43,137 nt of DNA, taken from positions 1 to 43,137 of the forward strand of contig JANQOA010000092.1 of NCBI GenBank assembly GCA_028279305.1, given 5' to 3'. The translations under genes and the position numbers were made by a program. Positions 14,797 through 23,705 of this stretch are shown here, in pieces (position 1 is the stretch's first letter; each line of letters starts with the position of its first letter). This DNA comes from Pseudomonadales bacterium (lineage in GTDB: Bacteria > Pseudomonadota > Gammaproteobacteria > Pseudomonadales > Azotimanducaceae). The notes beneath the pieces were generated by a model. The model did no database searches. It worked only from the letters and a program-made list of their open reading frames with translations, and was not told the DNA's origin.

Positions 14797-15252
14797 ATGA
14801 AGATCCGGTTCACCAAAATTTCTGATACCGAACATCAGGTTGCCGTGGTGCGCGCGGACGGTTCGCAGGATACGAAGGTCCTGAACTCACGCAGTTTTTT
14901 GTTCCACGATTTTGCCCATCTGGCACTGGAAACCGCAATGCGCCTTGAACACGGGTTCTGGGGTTCGGTAGCAACTGGTGCTTCCCTGAGCGGTTCCGAC
15001 TGCAAAGGGAATGATATATTGCTGGCCGAATCGTTGGCGGGTCCGATCCAGGTGCTGATCAAGAAGGATGCAGAGCCAGCCGACTATCGCAAAGTACTCT
15101 CTCGACTTTTGAAAAATTCGCCGCAGACCAAAACGCTCAGCGAATCCATTCACGCTGAGGCGCGCCATCTAAAAGGGCTCTGGCGGGCAACACCCTATGG
15201 AAAGACCATGGAAGTTGACTGGACGCTGACCCACATCGAGCCGGTGTTGTGA
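14797..15252 (+). CDS. Hypothetical cytoplasmic protein
   Basis: I do not recognise the family with confidence. The 151-residue protein opens with a beta-rich segment (MKIRFTKISDTEHQVAVVRADGS), then a helix with FLFHDFAHLALETAMRLEHGFWG, whose two histidines and acidic residues are notable, and ends in a strand WTLTHIEPVL. There is no signal peptide or membrane segment. Its ATG lies exactly where the toxin remnant on the other strand loses its N-terminus. The stop overlaps the next GTG by four bases. Confidence 0.6.
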   Translation: MKIRFTKISDTEHQVAVVRADGSQDTKVLNSRSFLFHDFAHLALETAMRLEHGFWGSVATGASLSGSDCKGNDILLAESLAGPIQVLIKKDAEPADYRKVLSRLLKNSPQTKTLSESIHAEARHLKGLWRATPYGKTMEVDWTLTHIEPVL

Positions 15253-15476
15253 TCATCACCTTTCAGGACGTGCAGACCACACTTATGGAAATCCAGAGTT
15301 ACAGCGGCCCTGCTTCTGAATTCAGGTTGCTGGTGCCGGATGTTATGAACGATCCCGATGGCATCAACATGGCGTTGGTTGCGGATGCCGTGCTTGCCAG
15401 AGGCTGGTTCCCCAACGGCTTCACACAGTCGGATGGGTATCGGATATACGAATATGTTGATTCGGCTGCCCAGTAG
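15249..15476 (+). CDS. Small hypothetical protein
   Basis: I do not recognise this 75-residue protein. It is soluble and acidic, with an N-terminal strand MIITFQDVQTT and a C-terminal DGYRIYEYVDS. GTG 15249 overlaps the preceding stop (GTGA), and the following lipoprotein start lies inside this gene, so three consecutive genes form one overlapping chain. Confidence 0.5.
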   Translation: MIITFQDVQTTLMEIQSYSGPASEFRLLVPDVMNDPDGINMALVADAVLARGWFPNGFTQSDGYRIYEYVDSAAQ

Positions 15477-16113
15477 GGTTGCACGCGCCGTTCTTCCAGC
15501 TGTTGCAGCGCTGTTAGTCGGATGTGAGGCTGAGCTGGAAGCCGTTTGTCCCAACATGCAGTTTTTTGTTGGAGAGCTTTCTGCAGAAGAGCGCCGGACA
15601 ATCCACGATCGCGGGTTAGCGAATTCCGGCTGTACCTCCGAAATGGTACAAGGCCGTTTAGCGCCATGCTTACCACCGCACGACTACATAGAAGCAAAGC
15701 CCGACCGAATGCCTGCTGTTGTAAGCCGTAAGTTACTTCCGGACCTCATAGTTGAGTTCGATGATCGAGGCCGGGTTCTCGAATTCTGGGCAACCCCGGC
15801 CGAGCCGCGCTTATATGCAGTAGAGGGCAGCCATATTTTTGTACGCCAGGATCTGTTTGGTGAAGGTGCCTGGCAGTACATCAAAATCCATTCAAATCGT
15901 ACCTATAGTCTGGTCAGGCGCCCCATCAGTGTTTATCGTTCCCAAGTTCAATGCCCCGGCGATCTGTCGATGTTTATCCGACCAAAATCCGTCGTGTGTT
16001 GGACGTACAAAGACCTGGTCACTAACATGGATCGGCATTTTGCGGTGAGCAGTCCGGGCCGCTGTCGTAAAATCGGGCCAAACCTCAACAAAAAGTACTT
16101 TGCTTCTGCTTAG
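15454..16113 (+). CDS. Predicted lipoprotein of unknown function
   Basis: From ATG 15454 the 219-residue protein has a basic N-region, a hydrophobic stretch, and a lipobox ALLVGC, so it should be lipid-anchored. The mature domain contains several cysteines (CPNM, GCTS, APCLPP, QCPG, VCWTYK, GRCRK), likely making disulfides in the periplasm, and a beta-rich central part (LIVEFDDRGRVLEFW). I do not recognise the family. The start overlaps the upstream gene by 23 bases. Confidence 0.6.
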   Translation: MLIRLPSRVARAVLPAVAALLVGCEAELEAVCPNMQFFVGELSAEERRTIHDRGLANSGCTSEMVQGRLAPCLPPHDYIEAKPDRMPAVVSRKLLPDLIVEFDDRGRVLEFWATPAEPRLYAVEGSHIFVRQDLFGEGAWQYIKIHSNRTYSLVRRPISVYRSQVQCPGDLSMFIRPKSVVCWTYKDLVTNMDRHFAVSSPGRCRKIGPNLNKKYFASA

Positions 16114-16149
16114 CGAGCTGCTGAGCCAACACCTTTAACAGAGGCCAAC

Positions 16150-16509
16150 ATGGAAATCACCGACGTAATCAAATTACTGCAAGACAATCCCGAAGGTTCA
16201 TTCCTGGAGTTCTCACCGTTTGGCGATAACAGCTTCGGCGCGTGTGAGGTAACCGGAGTATCGCCGGGCTGGGAAATGCACCCGGACACGGACGAGTTCT
16301 TCTACGTCATTGAAGGCACTGTGGAAATTACTCTGCTGGAAAGTGATGGGCCTAATCACTATGTGGCTCCGGCGGGAAATTCGTTTGTTGTGCCCCAGGG
16401 CATCTGGCATAAACCCGGCGCGCCCGACGGCGCCAAGTTTATTTACTTCACCCCCGGACAATCACTCTATTCCGAGAGTGAAGATCCGCGCCTTGATGAA
16501 GGTTCCTGA
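16150..16509 (+). CDS. Cupin-domain protein
   Basis: The 119-residue protein is a compact cupin. Motif 1 reads PGWEMHPDTDEFFYVIEGTVEI and motif 2 reads VVPQGIWHKPGAPDGAKFIYF. The His/Asp/Glu pattern fits a metal-binding barrel, though the first motif has Asp in place of the second His. The substrate is unknown. The start is ATG 16150, with AGAGG upstream. Confidence 0.8.
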   Translation: MEITDVIKLLQDNPEGSFLEFSPFGDNSFGACEVTGVSPGWEMHPDTDEFFYVIEGTVEITLLESDGPNHYVAPAGNSFVVPQGIWHKPGAPDGAKFIYFTPGQSLYSESEDPRLDEGS

Positions 16510-16576
16510 CGAATTCACAAAGCTGACTGCTCGGCTGATGTTCGAGTGCTACTTTCGGATTAAAGGGCTTTAGCAA

Positions 16577-16879
16577 GTGCTTACGTGCCCTCATTGCGGT
16601 TCGCCCGTACAACCTGCCAAGCTGGTCCGCCCGTCTCTCCTGGCAAACTATCGTCAGTGCCCGGTATGCGATGAGCCTGTTAGTGTCGACCCAAAGACGA
16701 AACTACGCCAGCTGCTCGCCGTCCTGGCGGCGGTCGTGTCGCTGATTTACACGTGGTTGATGTATGCCGAAGGCACTGCGTGGCTGTTCCATTCTCTAAC
16801 AAGCTACGCCATGCTTGCGCTCATTATCTGGTGGGGAAACAAACATGTCCGGCTTGTGGTGTACACCCGGAAAAAGTAG
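16577..16879 (+). CDS. Zinc-ribbon membrane protein
   Basis: The 100-residue protein begins with a zinc ribbon (CPHCGSPV and QCPVCDEPV) and continues with two membrane segments (about residues 47-64 and 68-87) ending in a basic tail. It probably sits in the inner membrane with the ribbon in the cytoplasm. Its role is unknown. The start is GTG 16577. Confidence 0.65.
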   Translation: MLTCPHCGSPVQPAKLVRPSLLANYRQCPVCDEPVSVDPKTKLRQLLAVLAAVVSLIYTWLMYAEGTAWLFHSLTSYAMLALIIWWGNKHVRLVVYTRKK

Positions 16880-16974
16880 CGGCCGGGTTGAGGTGCGGCA
16901 GTTCTCTCAAGCTATGGGAATCGAAATGAAGTTGCTGCAGGTGCTACCATTCGCGAACACAAAGGATTCGAATC

Positions 16975-17346
16975 ATGAACAATATAGACACCGTCAAGGC
17001 GTTCGTTGCTGACTGGAGCGGTTTGGATGCGGAAAATCTAGCATCATACTTCACGGAAGACGGCACTTACTTCAACATACCGGCGCAGCCGGTGACAGGA
17101 CGCGAGAATATCCGGCAGTTTATTGCCGGCTTTACCGCCACCTGGAGCGAAACAAACTGGGACATATTGAATATCACCGAGGACAACGGAATAGTTTACT
17201 GCGAGCGGCTGGATCGAACCCGGACAACTAACGGCGATGTGGACCTGCCTTGTTTTGGGGTGTTCGAAATGAAAGACGGCAAGATCCACGTCTGGCGGGA
17301 CTATTTCGACATGGGTACGTTTGTAAATGCAATGACCGGTTCCTGA
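16975..17346 (+). CDS. SnoaL/limonene-epoxide-hydrolase-like NTF2-fold protein
   Basis: The 123-residue protein has the NTF2-like cone fold of the SnoaL and limonene-1,2-epoxide hydrolase group: LASYFTEDGTYFNIPAQPVTGRENI, then VYCERLDRTRT and VFEMKDGKIHVWRDYFDMGTF. The Arg and Asp residues in ERLDR and WRDYFD match catalytic positions of the epoxide hydrolase, so an epoxide hydrolase or a related isomerase is possible. ATG 16975 follows AAAGGA. Confidence 0.8.
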   Translation: MNNIDTVKAFVADWSGLDAENLASYFTEDGTYFNIPAQPVTGRENIRQFIAGFTATWSETNWDILNITEDNGIVYCERLDRTRTTNGDVDLPCFGVFEMKDGKIHVWRDYFDMGTFVNAMTGS

Positions 17347-17350
17347 GCCT

Positions 17351-17755
17351 TTGCGCCCGCAAGGCATCACTTCCTTTTTTCTACTGGTTGCCGCTCAAGC
17401 TGCGCACTCCTACGAAGAAATCCACTTCCGCCTTTGGGAGGTGTTTATGCCGGCAAAACTACTCACGGACGCAATTGGTGGTGACCCGCGGACAACTTTT
17501 GCTGCTGTTAACGCTGCGCTGGTTCTGGTCATGCTGGTCTGCGCGGTTGTGTTTCTGTCTAAACAGAAGTTTATTGCCTCTGTTGCCTGGTTCTGGGTGG
17601 CGCTCGAACTGGTCAATGGCGTTGTTCACATCGTCAACGCAGTCGTTCGCGATGGCTACTTTCCGGGCTTGTATACTGCGCCCGCTCTTATTGTCTTTGC
17701 GCTTGCAACAGCACTTTACCTTGTACGTACAAGGCGGAAACCGGTTAATGAGTGA
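17351..17755 (+). CDS. HXXEE-domain membrane protein
   Basis: The 134-residue membrane protein carries AAHSYEE near residue 18, the HxxEE motif that names a family of multi-pass membrane proteins of unknown function, followed by about three more hydrophobic segments. TTG 17351 opens five bases after the preceding stop. The last codons overlap the next GNAT gene by eight bases, so translation is probably coupled. Confidence 0.65.
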   Translation: MRPQGITSFFLLVAAQAAHSYEEIHFRLWEVFMPAKLLTDAIGGDPRTTFAAVNAALVLVMLVCAVVFLSKQKFIASVAWFWVALELVNGVVHIVNAVVRDGYFPGLYTAPALIVFALATALYLVRTRRKPVNE

Positions 17756-18218
17756 TACCAACGAAACGCTGCAGAGAATCGCGGCGCCGGCTGACTTCGA
17801 CGAAATAATTGCCGTTGTCGATGATTGGTGGGGGCGCCCGGTCAGTCACGCCGTACCCAGATTGTTCCTGGATCATTTTTACAACACCAGTTTTGTTGTT
17901 CATGAGCAAAACAGGCTTGTCGCGTTTCTAATTGGTTTCCTGTCACCATCGCAGAACCATGTAGCGTACATCCACTTCGTCGGCGTTGCCCCCGGCGCCC
18001 GGAAGCAAGGTTATGCAGCTAAGCTCTACCAGGACTTCTTTAATGTGGCGGTGGCAAACGGCCGCAGTGAGGTACACGCTATTACGGTGCCGATCAACAC
18101 ACGTTCAATAGAGTTCCACCGGCGCCTGGGTTTTAGCATCAGCGATCCGGTGGAGGGATACAATCAGCCGGGTCAGCAACACATAGTGTTCAAAAAGAAA
18201 CTGCAAGGGGCGCCTTAG
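17748..18218 (+). CDS. GNAT-family N-acetyltransferase
   Basis: The 156-residue acetyltransferase shows VAYIHFVGVAPGARKQGYAAKLY, with the acetyl-CoA loop ARKQGYA, and a C-terminal NTRSIEFHRRLGFSI. The substrate is unknown. ATG 17748 lies inside the end of the HXXEE gene; the stop TAG shares its G with the GTG of the next gene. Confidence 0.85.
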   Translation: MSDTNETLQRIAAPADFDEIIAVVDDWWGRPVSHAVPRLFLDHFYNTSFVVHEQNRLVAFLIGFLSPSQNHVAYIHFVGVAPGARKQGYAAKLYQDFFNVAVANGRSEVHAITVPINTRSIEFHRRLGFSISDPVEGYNQPGQQHIVFKKKLQGAP

Positions 18219-18553
18219 TGAACCGGCGCTATCAGGGGCTCGCCGTGCTCCTTTTGTGCCTTTCAGCATGCGCAGACAGCCGCATCACCGAACGGCTGCA
18301 AACACTTACCGGCAACGAATTCCTGGCCATGTCGTCTGCTGAACAAGCCGGAATCGTGGAAGACGCGCTGGCCAGGTTCACCACCTGGAGGTTCTGGGAC
18401 CGGCCCGACATCTGCGCATCCGTGCTGAACCCTGAATCCCTTTCGGAGCTTTTTGAAAGCTCAGCGCAGGCCGCGCAAGATAATCCGCTGATGTTCAGTC
18501 TGGCGGTTATTTCCCACGAGGAGTGCTTGGCGCGGGAGGAGGTATTCAAGTAA
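18218..18553 (+). CDS. Small predicted lipoprotein
   Basis: From GTG 18218 the 111-residue protein has a basic start, a hydrophobic stretch and the lipobox CLSAC, so it is probably lipid-anchored. The mature part is helical and contains a DRPDICASVL segment and a second cysteine in HEECLA. It is the last gene of the low-GC accessory region and converges with the DUF255 gene. I do not recognise a function. Confidence 0.55.
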   Translation: MNRRYQGLAVLLLCLSACADSRITERLQTLTGNEFLAMSSAEQAGIVEDALARFTTWRFWDRPDICASVLNPESLSELFESSAQAAQDNPLMFSLAVISHEECLAREEVFK

Positions 18554-18585
18554 CAGGTTTGCGGACGGTTGCCGGCGGTTGCAAT

Positions 18586-20649
18586 CTAACTGCCCAGAAT
18601 CCCCCGCAATTCCTCCAGCGACTCCACCGGCGGTGAACAGGTGAGGTTGGTGCAAACGTACGCCAATACCTTTTCCTGCTGGCCGGCGCTCACCAGCCGC
18701 GGCAGGAACCCGGGCACCCGGGTGACGTCTTCGTACGGGATGGCATAAACGCAGCGCCAGGGGGTAAAGGCGCCGGTCAGTTCTTTTATCCATACCTCCA
18801 TTTCCTGCTGCGGCCCGCGCAGTATCACCTGCTCCGGCGGATACACGGCAGCCTCCAGCGCGGTTAACAAAGTGCAGTGGGCGGTGGGTACGCGCTCCAT
18901 TAAACCGCGCGCCCAGCGCAGGGTGGCGTCAGCAGCGTCCAGGTAACGGGTTTCACCCAGCAGATGCCCCAGTTTCATTAGCGCCACTGCAGCGGTGCCG
19001 TTGCCGGGAGGCAGGGCGTCATCCATGGTGGGTTTGGGCCGGTGGATCAGGGTTTCATGATCGTGGCTGGTGAAATAGAAGCCGCCGTCTGCATCGTGAT
19101 AAAACTGCTGCAGCAGGACATCCGCAAGCTCAACGGCAAATTCCAGGTCCTCTTGCCGCCAGCGCACACTTAACAGTTCCAGCAAGCCGTCCAACATATT
19201 GGCATAGTCGTCGAGGTAGCCGGCGTAGCGGGGTCTGCCTGCTTTCCAGGTAGCCTGCAGACGGTTACCCTGCCAGAGTTCCGTGCGCACAAAATCCACG
19301 GTTTGCTGGGCCATGGTGATCCAATCCGGCTGCTGCAGCTGCCGGCCGGCATGGGCCAGCCCCCGGATCAGCAGCCCGTTCCAGGCGGTTAAAACCTTGT
19401 CATCAGTTCCGGGGCGGGTGCGTTCCGCCCGTGCGTTAAACAACTTTTCTCTGGCGGCGGCCAGCAGCGCGTCTGCGTCCGCCGCTTCCAGGGACAGGCG
19501 GCTGATCACCGAACGCCAGGAATCGTAGCGGTGCAGGTTCCACTTGTTCTCGAAGTTAGCCGGTTTGTCCAGACCGTACAGGGTTTCCACGACCAGGTAC
19601 TCGTCTTCCGTCAGCAGCTTTTTCACCTGCTCCCGGCGCCAGACATAGAACTTGCCTTCTTCGCCTTCCGAATCAGCATCCAGCGCGGCGTAAAAGCCGC
19701 CGTCCGGGTGGCGCATTTCCCGCTGCAGCCATGTCACCGTGTCGGTGACCGCGCCGCGGAATAACTGGTCGTCACCGAAGGTCAGCGCATGGCTGTACAG
19801 GGACAGCAGTTGTGCGTTGTCGTACAACATTTTCTCAAAGTGGGGGATCATCCACTTGCGGTCCGTGGCATAGCGGCAGAAGCCGCCGCCCAGGTGGTCG
19901 TAGATGCCGCCCCGGGCCATCTGGGTGAGGGTGATCATCACCATATCCAGGCCTTCGCGGTCGTTGCCGCCGTTGCGCCGGGTATATGCCCAGTGGCGCA
20001 GTACGCGTTCAAGGGTGCCGGGCATGGGGAATTTGGGGGCATTGCCGAAGCCGCCTTCCTGGTTATCGTACTGCTCCCCCAACTGGTCCCGGGCCTGCTG
20101 CAGCACGTCTGCGTCCCGCATGTCGGCTTCGATCACAGGCGGTACCAGTTGCTGCAGGGTGGTTTGCACTTTTTCACCCTGTTCTGCTAATTCATCGTGC
20201 TTGCTGGCATACAGTTCGCTGATGCGCATCAGCAGATCCGTGAATCCCGGCAGTTGATAGCGGGGTGTTTTGGGGAAGTAGGTGCCGCCGTAGAAAGGCA
20301 GCAGGGTGTGCGGGTCCAGAAACATGGTCAGCGGCCAACCGCCGCCCTGCTGGGACAGCAGCTGCAGGCTGGTCTGGTACACCTTGTCCAGGTCCGGGCG
20401 TTCTTCCCGGTCTACCTTTATATTAACGTAGTGGCGGTTCATCACCTCCGCGGTGGCCGGGTCCGCAAAAGACTCATGTGCCATGACATGGCACCAGTGA
20501 CATGCTGAATAGCCGATGGACAGCAATATCGGTTTGTTTTCCTGCCGCGCCAGGGCCAGCGCGGTGTCGTCCCAGGGGTGCCATTGCACCGGGTTGTCCG
20601 CGTGTTGCAGCAGGTAAGGGCTGGTCTCTTCGCTCAGTCGGTTCGGCAT
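18586..20649 (-). CDS. Thioredoxin-domain protein of the DUF255/SSP411 (YyaL) family
   Basis: The 687-residue protein starts with the family hallmark [20 protein letters not shown] and a thioredoxin-like domain with SACHWC (Cys50, Cys53). It continues with a long alpha/alpha-barrel resembling cellobiose epimerases ([45 protein letters not shown]). The length is normal for bacterial members. Its biochemical role is not established. ATG 20649 is preferred to the ATG at 20676 because homologues begin MPNRL. It marks the return to high-GC core DNA. Confidence 0.9.
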   Translation of the reverse strand: MPNRLSEETSPYLLQHADNPVQWHPWDDTALALARQENKPILLSIGYSACHWCHVMAHESFADPATAEVMNRHYVNIKVDREERPDLDKVYQTSLQLLSQQGGGWPLTMFLDPHTLLPFYGGTYFPKTPRYQLPGFTDLLMRISELYASKHDELAEQGEKVQTTLQQLVPPVIEADMRDADVLQQARDQLGEQYDNQEGGFGNAPKFPMPGTLERVLRHWAYTRRNGGNDREGLDMVMITLTQMARGGIYDHLGGGFCRYATDRKWMIPHFEKMLYDNAQLLSLYSHALTFGDDQLFRGAVTDTVTWLQREMRHPDGGFYAALDADSEGEEGKFYVWRREQVKKLLTEDEYLVVETLYGLDKPANFENKWNLHRYDSWRSVISRLSLEAADADALLAAAREKLFNARAERTRPGTDDKVLTAWNGLLIRGLAHAGRQLQQPDWITMAQQTVDFVRTELWQGNRLQATWKAGRPRYAGYLDDYANMLDGLLELLSVRWRQEDLEFAVELADVLLQQFYHDADGGFYFTSHDHETLIHRPKPTMDDALPPGNGTAAVALMKLGHLLGETRYLDAADATLRWARGLMERVPTAHCTLLTALEAAVYPPEQVILRGPQQEMEVWIKELTGAFTPWRCVYAIPYEDVTRVPGFLPRLVSAGQQEKVLAYVCTNLTCSPPVESLEELRGILGS

Positions 20650-20856
20650 GGGCGCATCATAGCCCCATAAACGCATTTGTGCTTATGCCGAATTTACGGT
20701 ATCAAGTAAGACTACACAGTAATTGGAAAACCATAAAAATCAGAAGCTCCAGCACTACGAAACCCGGGGGGACGTAAAGCGGCGGTAGGCCGGTTCCCGG
20801 AGGGGTTGTGAAATGTGCCGGAATAGTAGTAGCAGACATAAGGATGGGTGACATAA

Positions 20857-21375
20857 ATGGTTGATGCAGATGGCTTTCGACCAAACGTCGGCATCGTCTT
20901 AGCCCACGGCGGTGGCACCGGTCAGGTGCTGTGGGCGCGGCGCGTCAGAGGGGACGATGCCTGGCAGTTTCCGCAGGGCGGTATTCATGAGGGGGAATCG
21001 CCTGAAGAAGCATTATTTCGTGAGTTGTACGAAGAAGTTGGCCTGAAACCGGAGGACGTGAAGATCCGCGCCCGTACCAAGGGTTGGCTGCGGTACCGTT
21101 TGCCGCGCAAACTGCGGCGCTTTAACTCCACCCCCGGTTTTGTAGGGCAGAAACAGAAATGGTTTCTGTTGGAAATGCTGGCGGAAGAGGACACGGTGAA
21201 GTTCGACTGTGCGGAAAAACCGGAGTTTGATGCCTGGCGCTGGGTCAGTTTCTGGTACCCGTTGTCCATGGTCATCGACTTTAAGCGGGAAGTGTACCGG
21301 CGCGCGCTGATGGAACTGGCGCCGGCACTGCCGGTGAACAATACAATTGGCGAAAGACGAAAGGGCCGCCGTTAG
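20857..21375 (+). CDS. rppH: RNA pyrophosphohydrolase
   Basis: RppH removes pyrophosphate from the 5' end of mRNA and so starts RNase E-dependent decay. The 172-residue protein has the family start [17 protein letters not shown], then [13 protein letters not shown] leading into the Nudix box, whose helix contains RELYEEVGL. The length matches E. coli RppH. ATG 20857 follows AAGGATGG. It lies four bases upstream of ptsP, an order conserved in Pseudomonas and other gammaproteobacteria. The 207 bases upstream hold no gene and form a divergent control region with the DUF255 gene; I see no clear promoter boxes there. Confidence 0.96.
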   Translation: MVDADGFRPNVGIVLAHGGGTGQVLWARRVRGDDAWQFPQGGIHEGESPEEALFRELYEEVGLKPEDVKIRARTKGWLRYRLPRKLRRFNSTPGFVGQKQKWFLLEMLAEEDTVKFDCAEKPEFDAWRWVSFWYPLSMVIDFKREVYRRALMELAPALPVNNTIGERRKGRR

Positions 21376-21378
21376 TTA

Positions 21379-23685
21379 ATGGATTCCATGCTCAAAACCC
21401 TGCGCTCGATTGTGCAGCACGTGGCGGTGCACGGCGATTTTGCCGACGCCGTGCGGGCGCTGGTGACGGAGGTGAAGCAGGCGGTGGAAACCGACGTCTG
21501 TTCCATTTACCTGCGCAGCGAAAGCCGCAACGGCTACGTGCTGGCGGCCACTGACGGCCTCAATACCGATCAGATTGGCGAGGTTTCGCTGGCTCTGGAC
21601 CAGGGCCTGGTGGGGCTGGTGGGGCGCCGTGCGGAACCCATCAATCTGGAGGCGGCGAAACGGCATCCGGACTACCACTTCCTGCCGGAATCCGGGGAAG
21701 AAGCCTTTAACGCTTTCCTCGGCGTGCCGATTATTCATCAACGCCGGGTGCTGGGTGTGCTGGTAGTGCAGCAGACCGCCTCGCGGCGGTTTGACGAATC
21801 TGAAGAAGCGTTTCTGGTTACCCTGGCGGCACAGCTGGCCTCCCTGGTTGCCCACGCGGATGCCGTAGGGGAAAGCGCCATCCTGCCGCAGCGGGATGGT
21901 GAAGATGCGCAGCGCCGCATCCGCGAGCAGAACGACACCTGTTTTATGGGTGTGGCCGGCTCACCGGGTATTGCCATCGGCCGCGCGGTGGTCATGCATC
22001 CGGTCGCGGATCTGGATGCGGTGCCGGAACGCGAAACCGAAAATGTCACCCAGGAACTGCTGCTGCTGGACCGCGCCCTGGAAAGTGTGCGCCGCGACAT
22101 ACGCAAAATTAACGAAGAGTTTGAGTCCAGCCTGCCCAAGGAAGAACTGGCGCTGTTTGAAGCCTACCTGCACATGCTGGACGAAAACGCCCTGGCCGGA
22201 GACATCCGTGCCCGGGTGCAGCGGGGTCAGTGGGCCCAGGGGGCCTTGAAGCAGGTTATCCGCGAGCACCTGGACCGGTTTGAACTCATGGAAGACGAGT
22301 ACCTGCGGGAACGCGGTGCTGACGTTAAAGATCTGGGGCTGCGGGTGCTGGCTTACCTGCAGGATATCCGCGACAAAAAAACCGTGTTCCCCAAAGATGT
22401 GGTGCTGGTTGGTGACGAGGTGACCCCGGCCATGCTGGCCAATGTCACCCCTGAGCGCCTGCGCGGCATTGTATCGGTGAAAGGCTCCGGTAACTCCCAT
22501 GTGGCCATTCTGGCCCGCGCCATGGACATCCCGGCGGTGATGGGCGCCCTGGACCTGCCGGCCTACGACCTGGAGGGTGAGACCCTGCTGGTGGACGGCC
22601 ACTACGGCGAGGTGTTCCGCCGCCCGGCTGAGGCCCGGCTGCAGCAAAGCCGCGAGCTGATTGAACAGGAGCGGATATTTGACGAGGAATTGGACGAACT
22701 CAAAGAGCTGCCCTGCATTACCCGGGACGGCTGGCGGGTGCAGTTATGGGTGAACATCGGCCTGTCCGGGGATATCACCCGGTCCCTGGACCGGGGTGCT
22801 GAAGGCATTGGCCTGTTCCGCACCGAAATTCCCTTTATGTCCAAAGACCGCTTTCCCACGGAAGCGGAACAGATGAGCCTGTACCGTGAACATATGACGG
22901 CGTTTGAACCGCGGCCGGTGACCATGCGCACCCTGGACATCGGCGGTGACAAATCCCTGTCTTACTTCCCCATCACCGAAGAGAACCCTTTTCTCGGCTG
23001 GCGCGGCATACGCGTAACGTTGGATCATCCGGAAATCTTCCTTGTCCAGGTACGCGCCATGATCAAAGCCAACGCGGGTTTAAGCGGCGATCTGCGCATC
23101 ATGCTGCCCATGGTCTCGTCAGCGGCGGAACTGGCGGCGGCAAAAGTGCTCATCAACCAGGCCTACAGCGAAGTGCTGGAAGAAGGTGCTGACGTTAAAC
23201 CCCCTCAGGTGGGGGTGATGATCGAAGTGCCGGCGGCAGTTTACCAGGCCCGCCTGCTGGCCAAGGAAGCGGACTTCCTGGCGGTGGGTTCCAACGACCT
23301 CACCCAGTACATGCTGGCCGTAGACCGCAACAATCCGCGCGTGGCGGAGCTGTACCAGGATGTGCATCCGGCGGTCATCACCGCGCTGCGTGAAGTTGCG
23401 CGGGCCGCGCATACGGAAGAAACCGGCGTGGGTATCTGCGGCGAGCTGGCCGGCACTCCGGCTGGTGCGGTGTTGCTGATGGCCATGGGTTATCACGTGC
23501 TGTCAATGAACGCTACCCACCTGCCGAAGGTGAAATGGGTAATCCGCAACATCAAACGCAGTGATGCGCGGCGCATGCTGGCGAAGGTCTTACGTATGGA
23601 TTCCGCGGGTGAAGTGAATGCCTTTATGCACCAGCAGCTGAGTGATGCGGGGCTGGCGCGGGTGCTGCCGCACCATCACGACTAA
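21379..23685 (+). CDS. ptsP: Phosphoenolpyruvate-protein phosphotransferase PtsP (Enzyme I-Ntr)
   Basis: PtsP takes phosphate from phosphoenolpyruvate and passes it to NPr in the nitrogen phosphotransferase system. The 768-residue chain has an N-terminal GAF domain (about residues 1-160), the HPr-type binding domain, the swivelling phosphohistidine domain with His374 in GNSHVAILARAMDIPAVMG, and the PEP-binding barrel with GLFRTEIPFM, VGSNDLTQYMLAVDR and the catalytic GICGELAG. Everything expected is present. It is translated right behind rppH. Confidence 0.96.
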   Translation: MDSMLKTLRSIVQHVAVHGDFADAVRALVTEVKQAVETDVCSIYLRSESRNGYVLAATDGLNTDQIGEVSLALDQGLVGLVGRRAEPINLEAAKRHPDYHFLPESGEEAFNAFLGVPIIHQRRVLGVLVVQQTASRRFDESEEAFLVTLAAQLASLVAHADAVGESAILPQRDGEDAQRRIREQNDTCFMGVAGSPGIAIGRAVVMHPVADLDAVPERETENVTQELLLLDRALESVRRDIRKINEEFESSLPKEELALFEAYLHMLDENALAGDIRARVQRGQWAQGALKQVIREHLDRFELMEDEYLRERGADVKDLGLRVLAYLQDIRDKKTVFPKDVVLVGDEVTPAMLANVTPERLRGIVSVKGSGNSHVAILARAMDIPAVMGALDLPAYDLEGETLLVDGHYGEVFRRPAEARLQQSRELIEQERIFDEELDELKELPCITRDGWRVQLWVNIGLSGDITRSLDRGAEGIGLFRTEIPFMSKDRFPTEAEQMSLYREHMTAFEPRPVTMRTLDIGGDKSLSYFPITEENPFLGWRGIRVTLDHPEIFLVQVRAMIKANAGLSGDLRIMLPMVSSAAELAAAKVLINQAYSEVLEEGADVKPPQVGVMIEVPAAVYQARLLAKEADFLAVGSNDLTQYMLAVDRNNPRVAELYQDVHPAVITALREVARAAHTEETGVGICGELAGTPAGAVLLMAMGYHVLSMNATHLPKVKWVIRNIKRSDARRMLAKVLRMDSAGEVNAFMHQQLSDAGLARVLPHHHD

Positions 23686-23705
23686 CCCGGCTTGGAACGG
23701 GGTTA
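23683..23705. terminator. Bidirectional hairpin between ptsP and the SDR gene
   Basis: TAACCC (23683-23688) pairs with GGGTTA (23700-23705) across an 11-base loop. The arms carry the stop codons of the two converging genes. It could end both transcripts, though U-runs are short. Confidence 0.35.

Noticed and set aside
2790-16540. Ten-base match CTGATGTTCG near 2797 and 16537 as a spacer repeat
   Set aside because: It does not recur in the other gaps and extends no further.
16963-16977. GGATTCGAATC as a tRNA T-loop remnant
   Set aside because: No acceptor stem, anticodon arm or CCA fits around it; it is the ribosome-binding region of the SnoaL-like gene.
675-18585. Integron cassette array
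   Set aside because: The gene content fits, but the intergenic gaps show no repeated attC-type inverted sites with GTTRRRY ends, and no integrase gene is present.
675-18600. Direct repeat AGGTTTGC at both ends of the accessory region as attachment sites
   Set aside because: Only eight bases match (near 705-712 and 18555-18562), which is expected by chance, and no integrase or tRNA gene is present.
19789-20190. Long open frames antisense to the DUF255 gene and to ptsP
   Set aside because: They are by-products of high-GC codon use opposite strongly conserved genes and have no recognisable domains.
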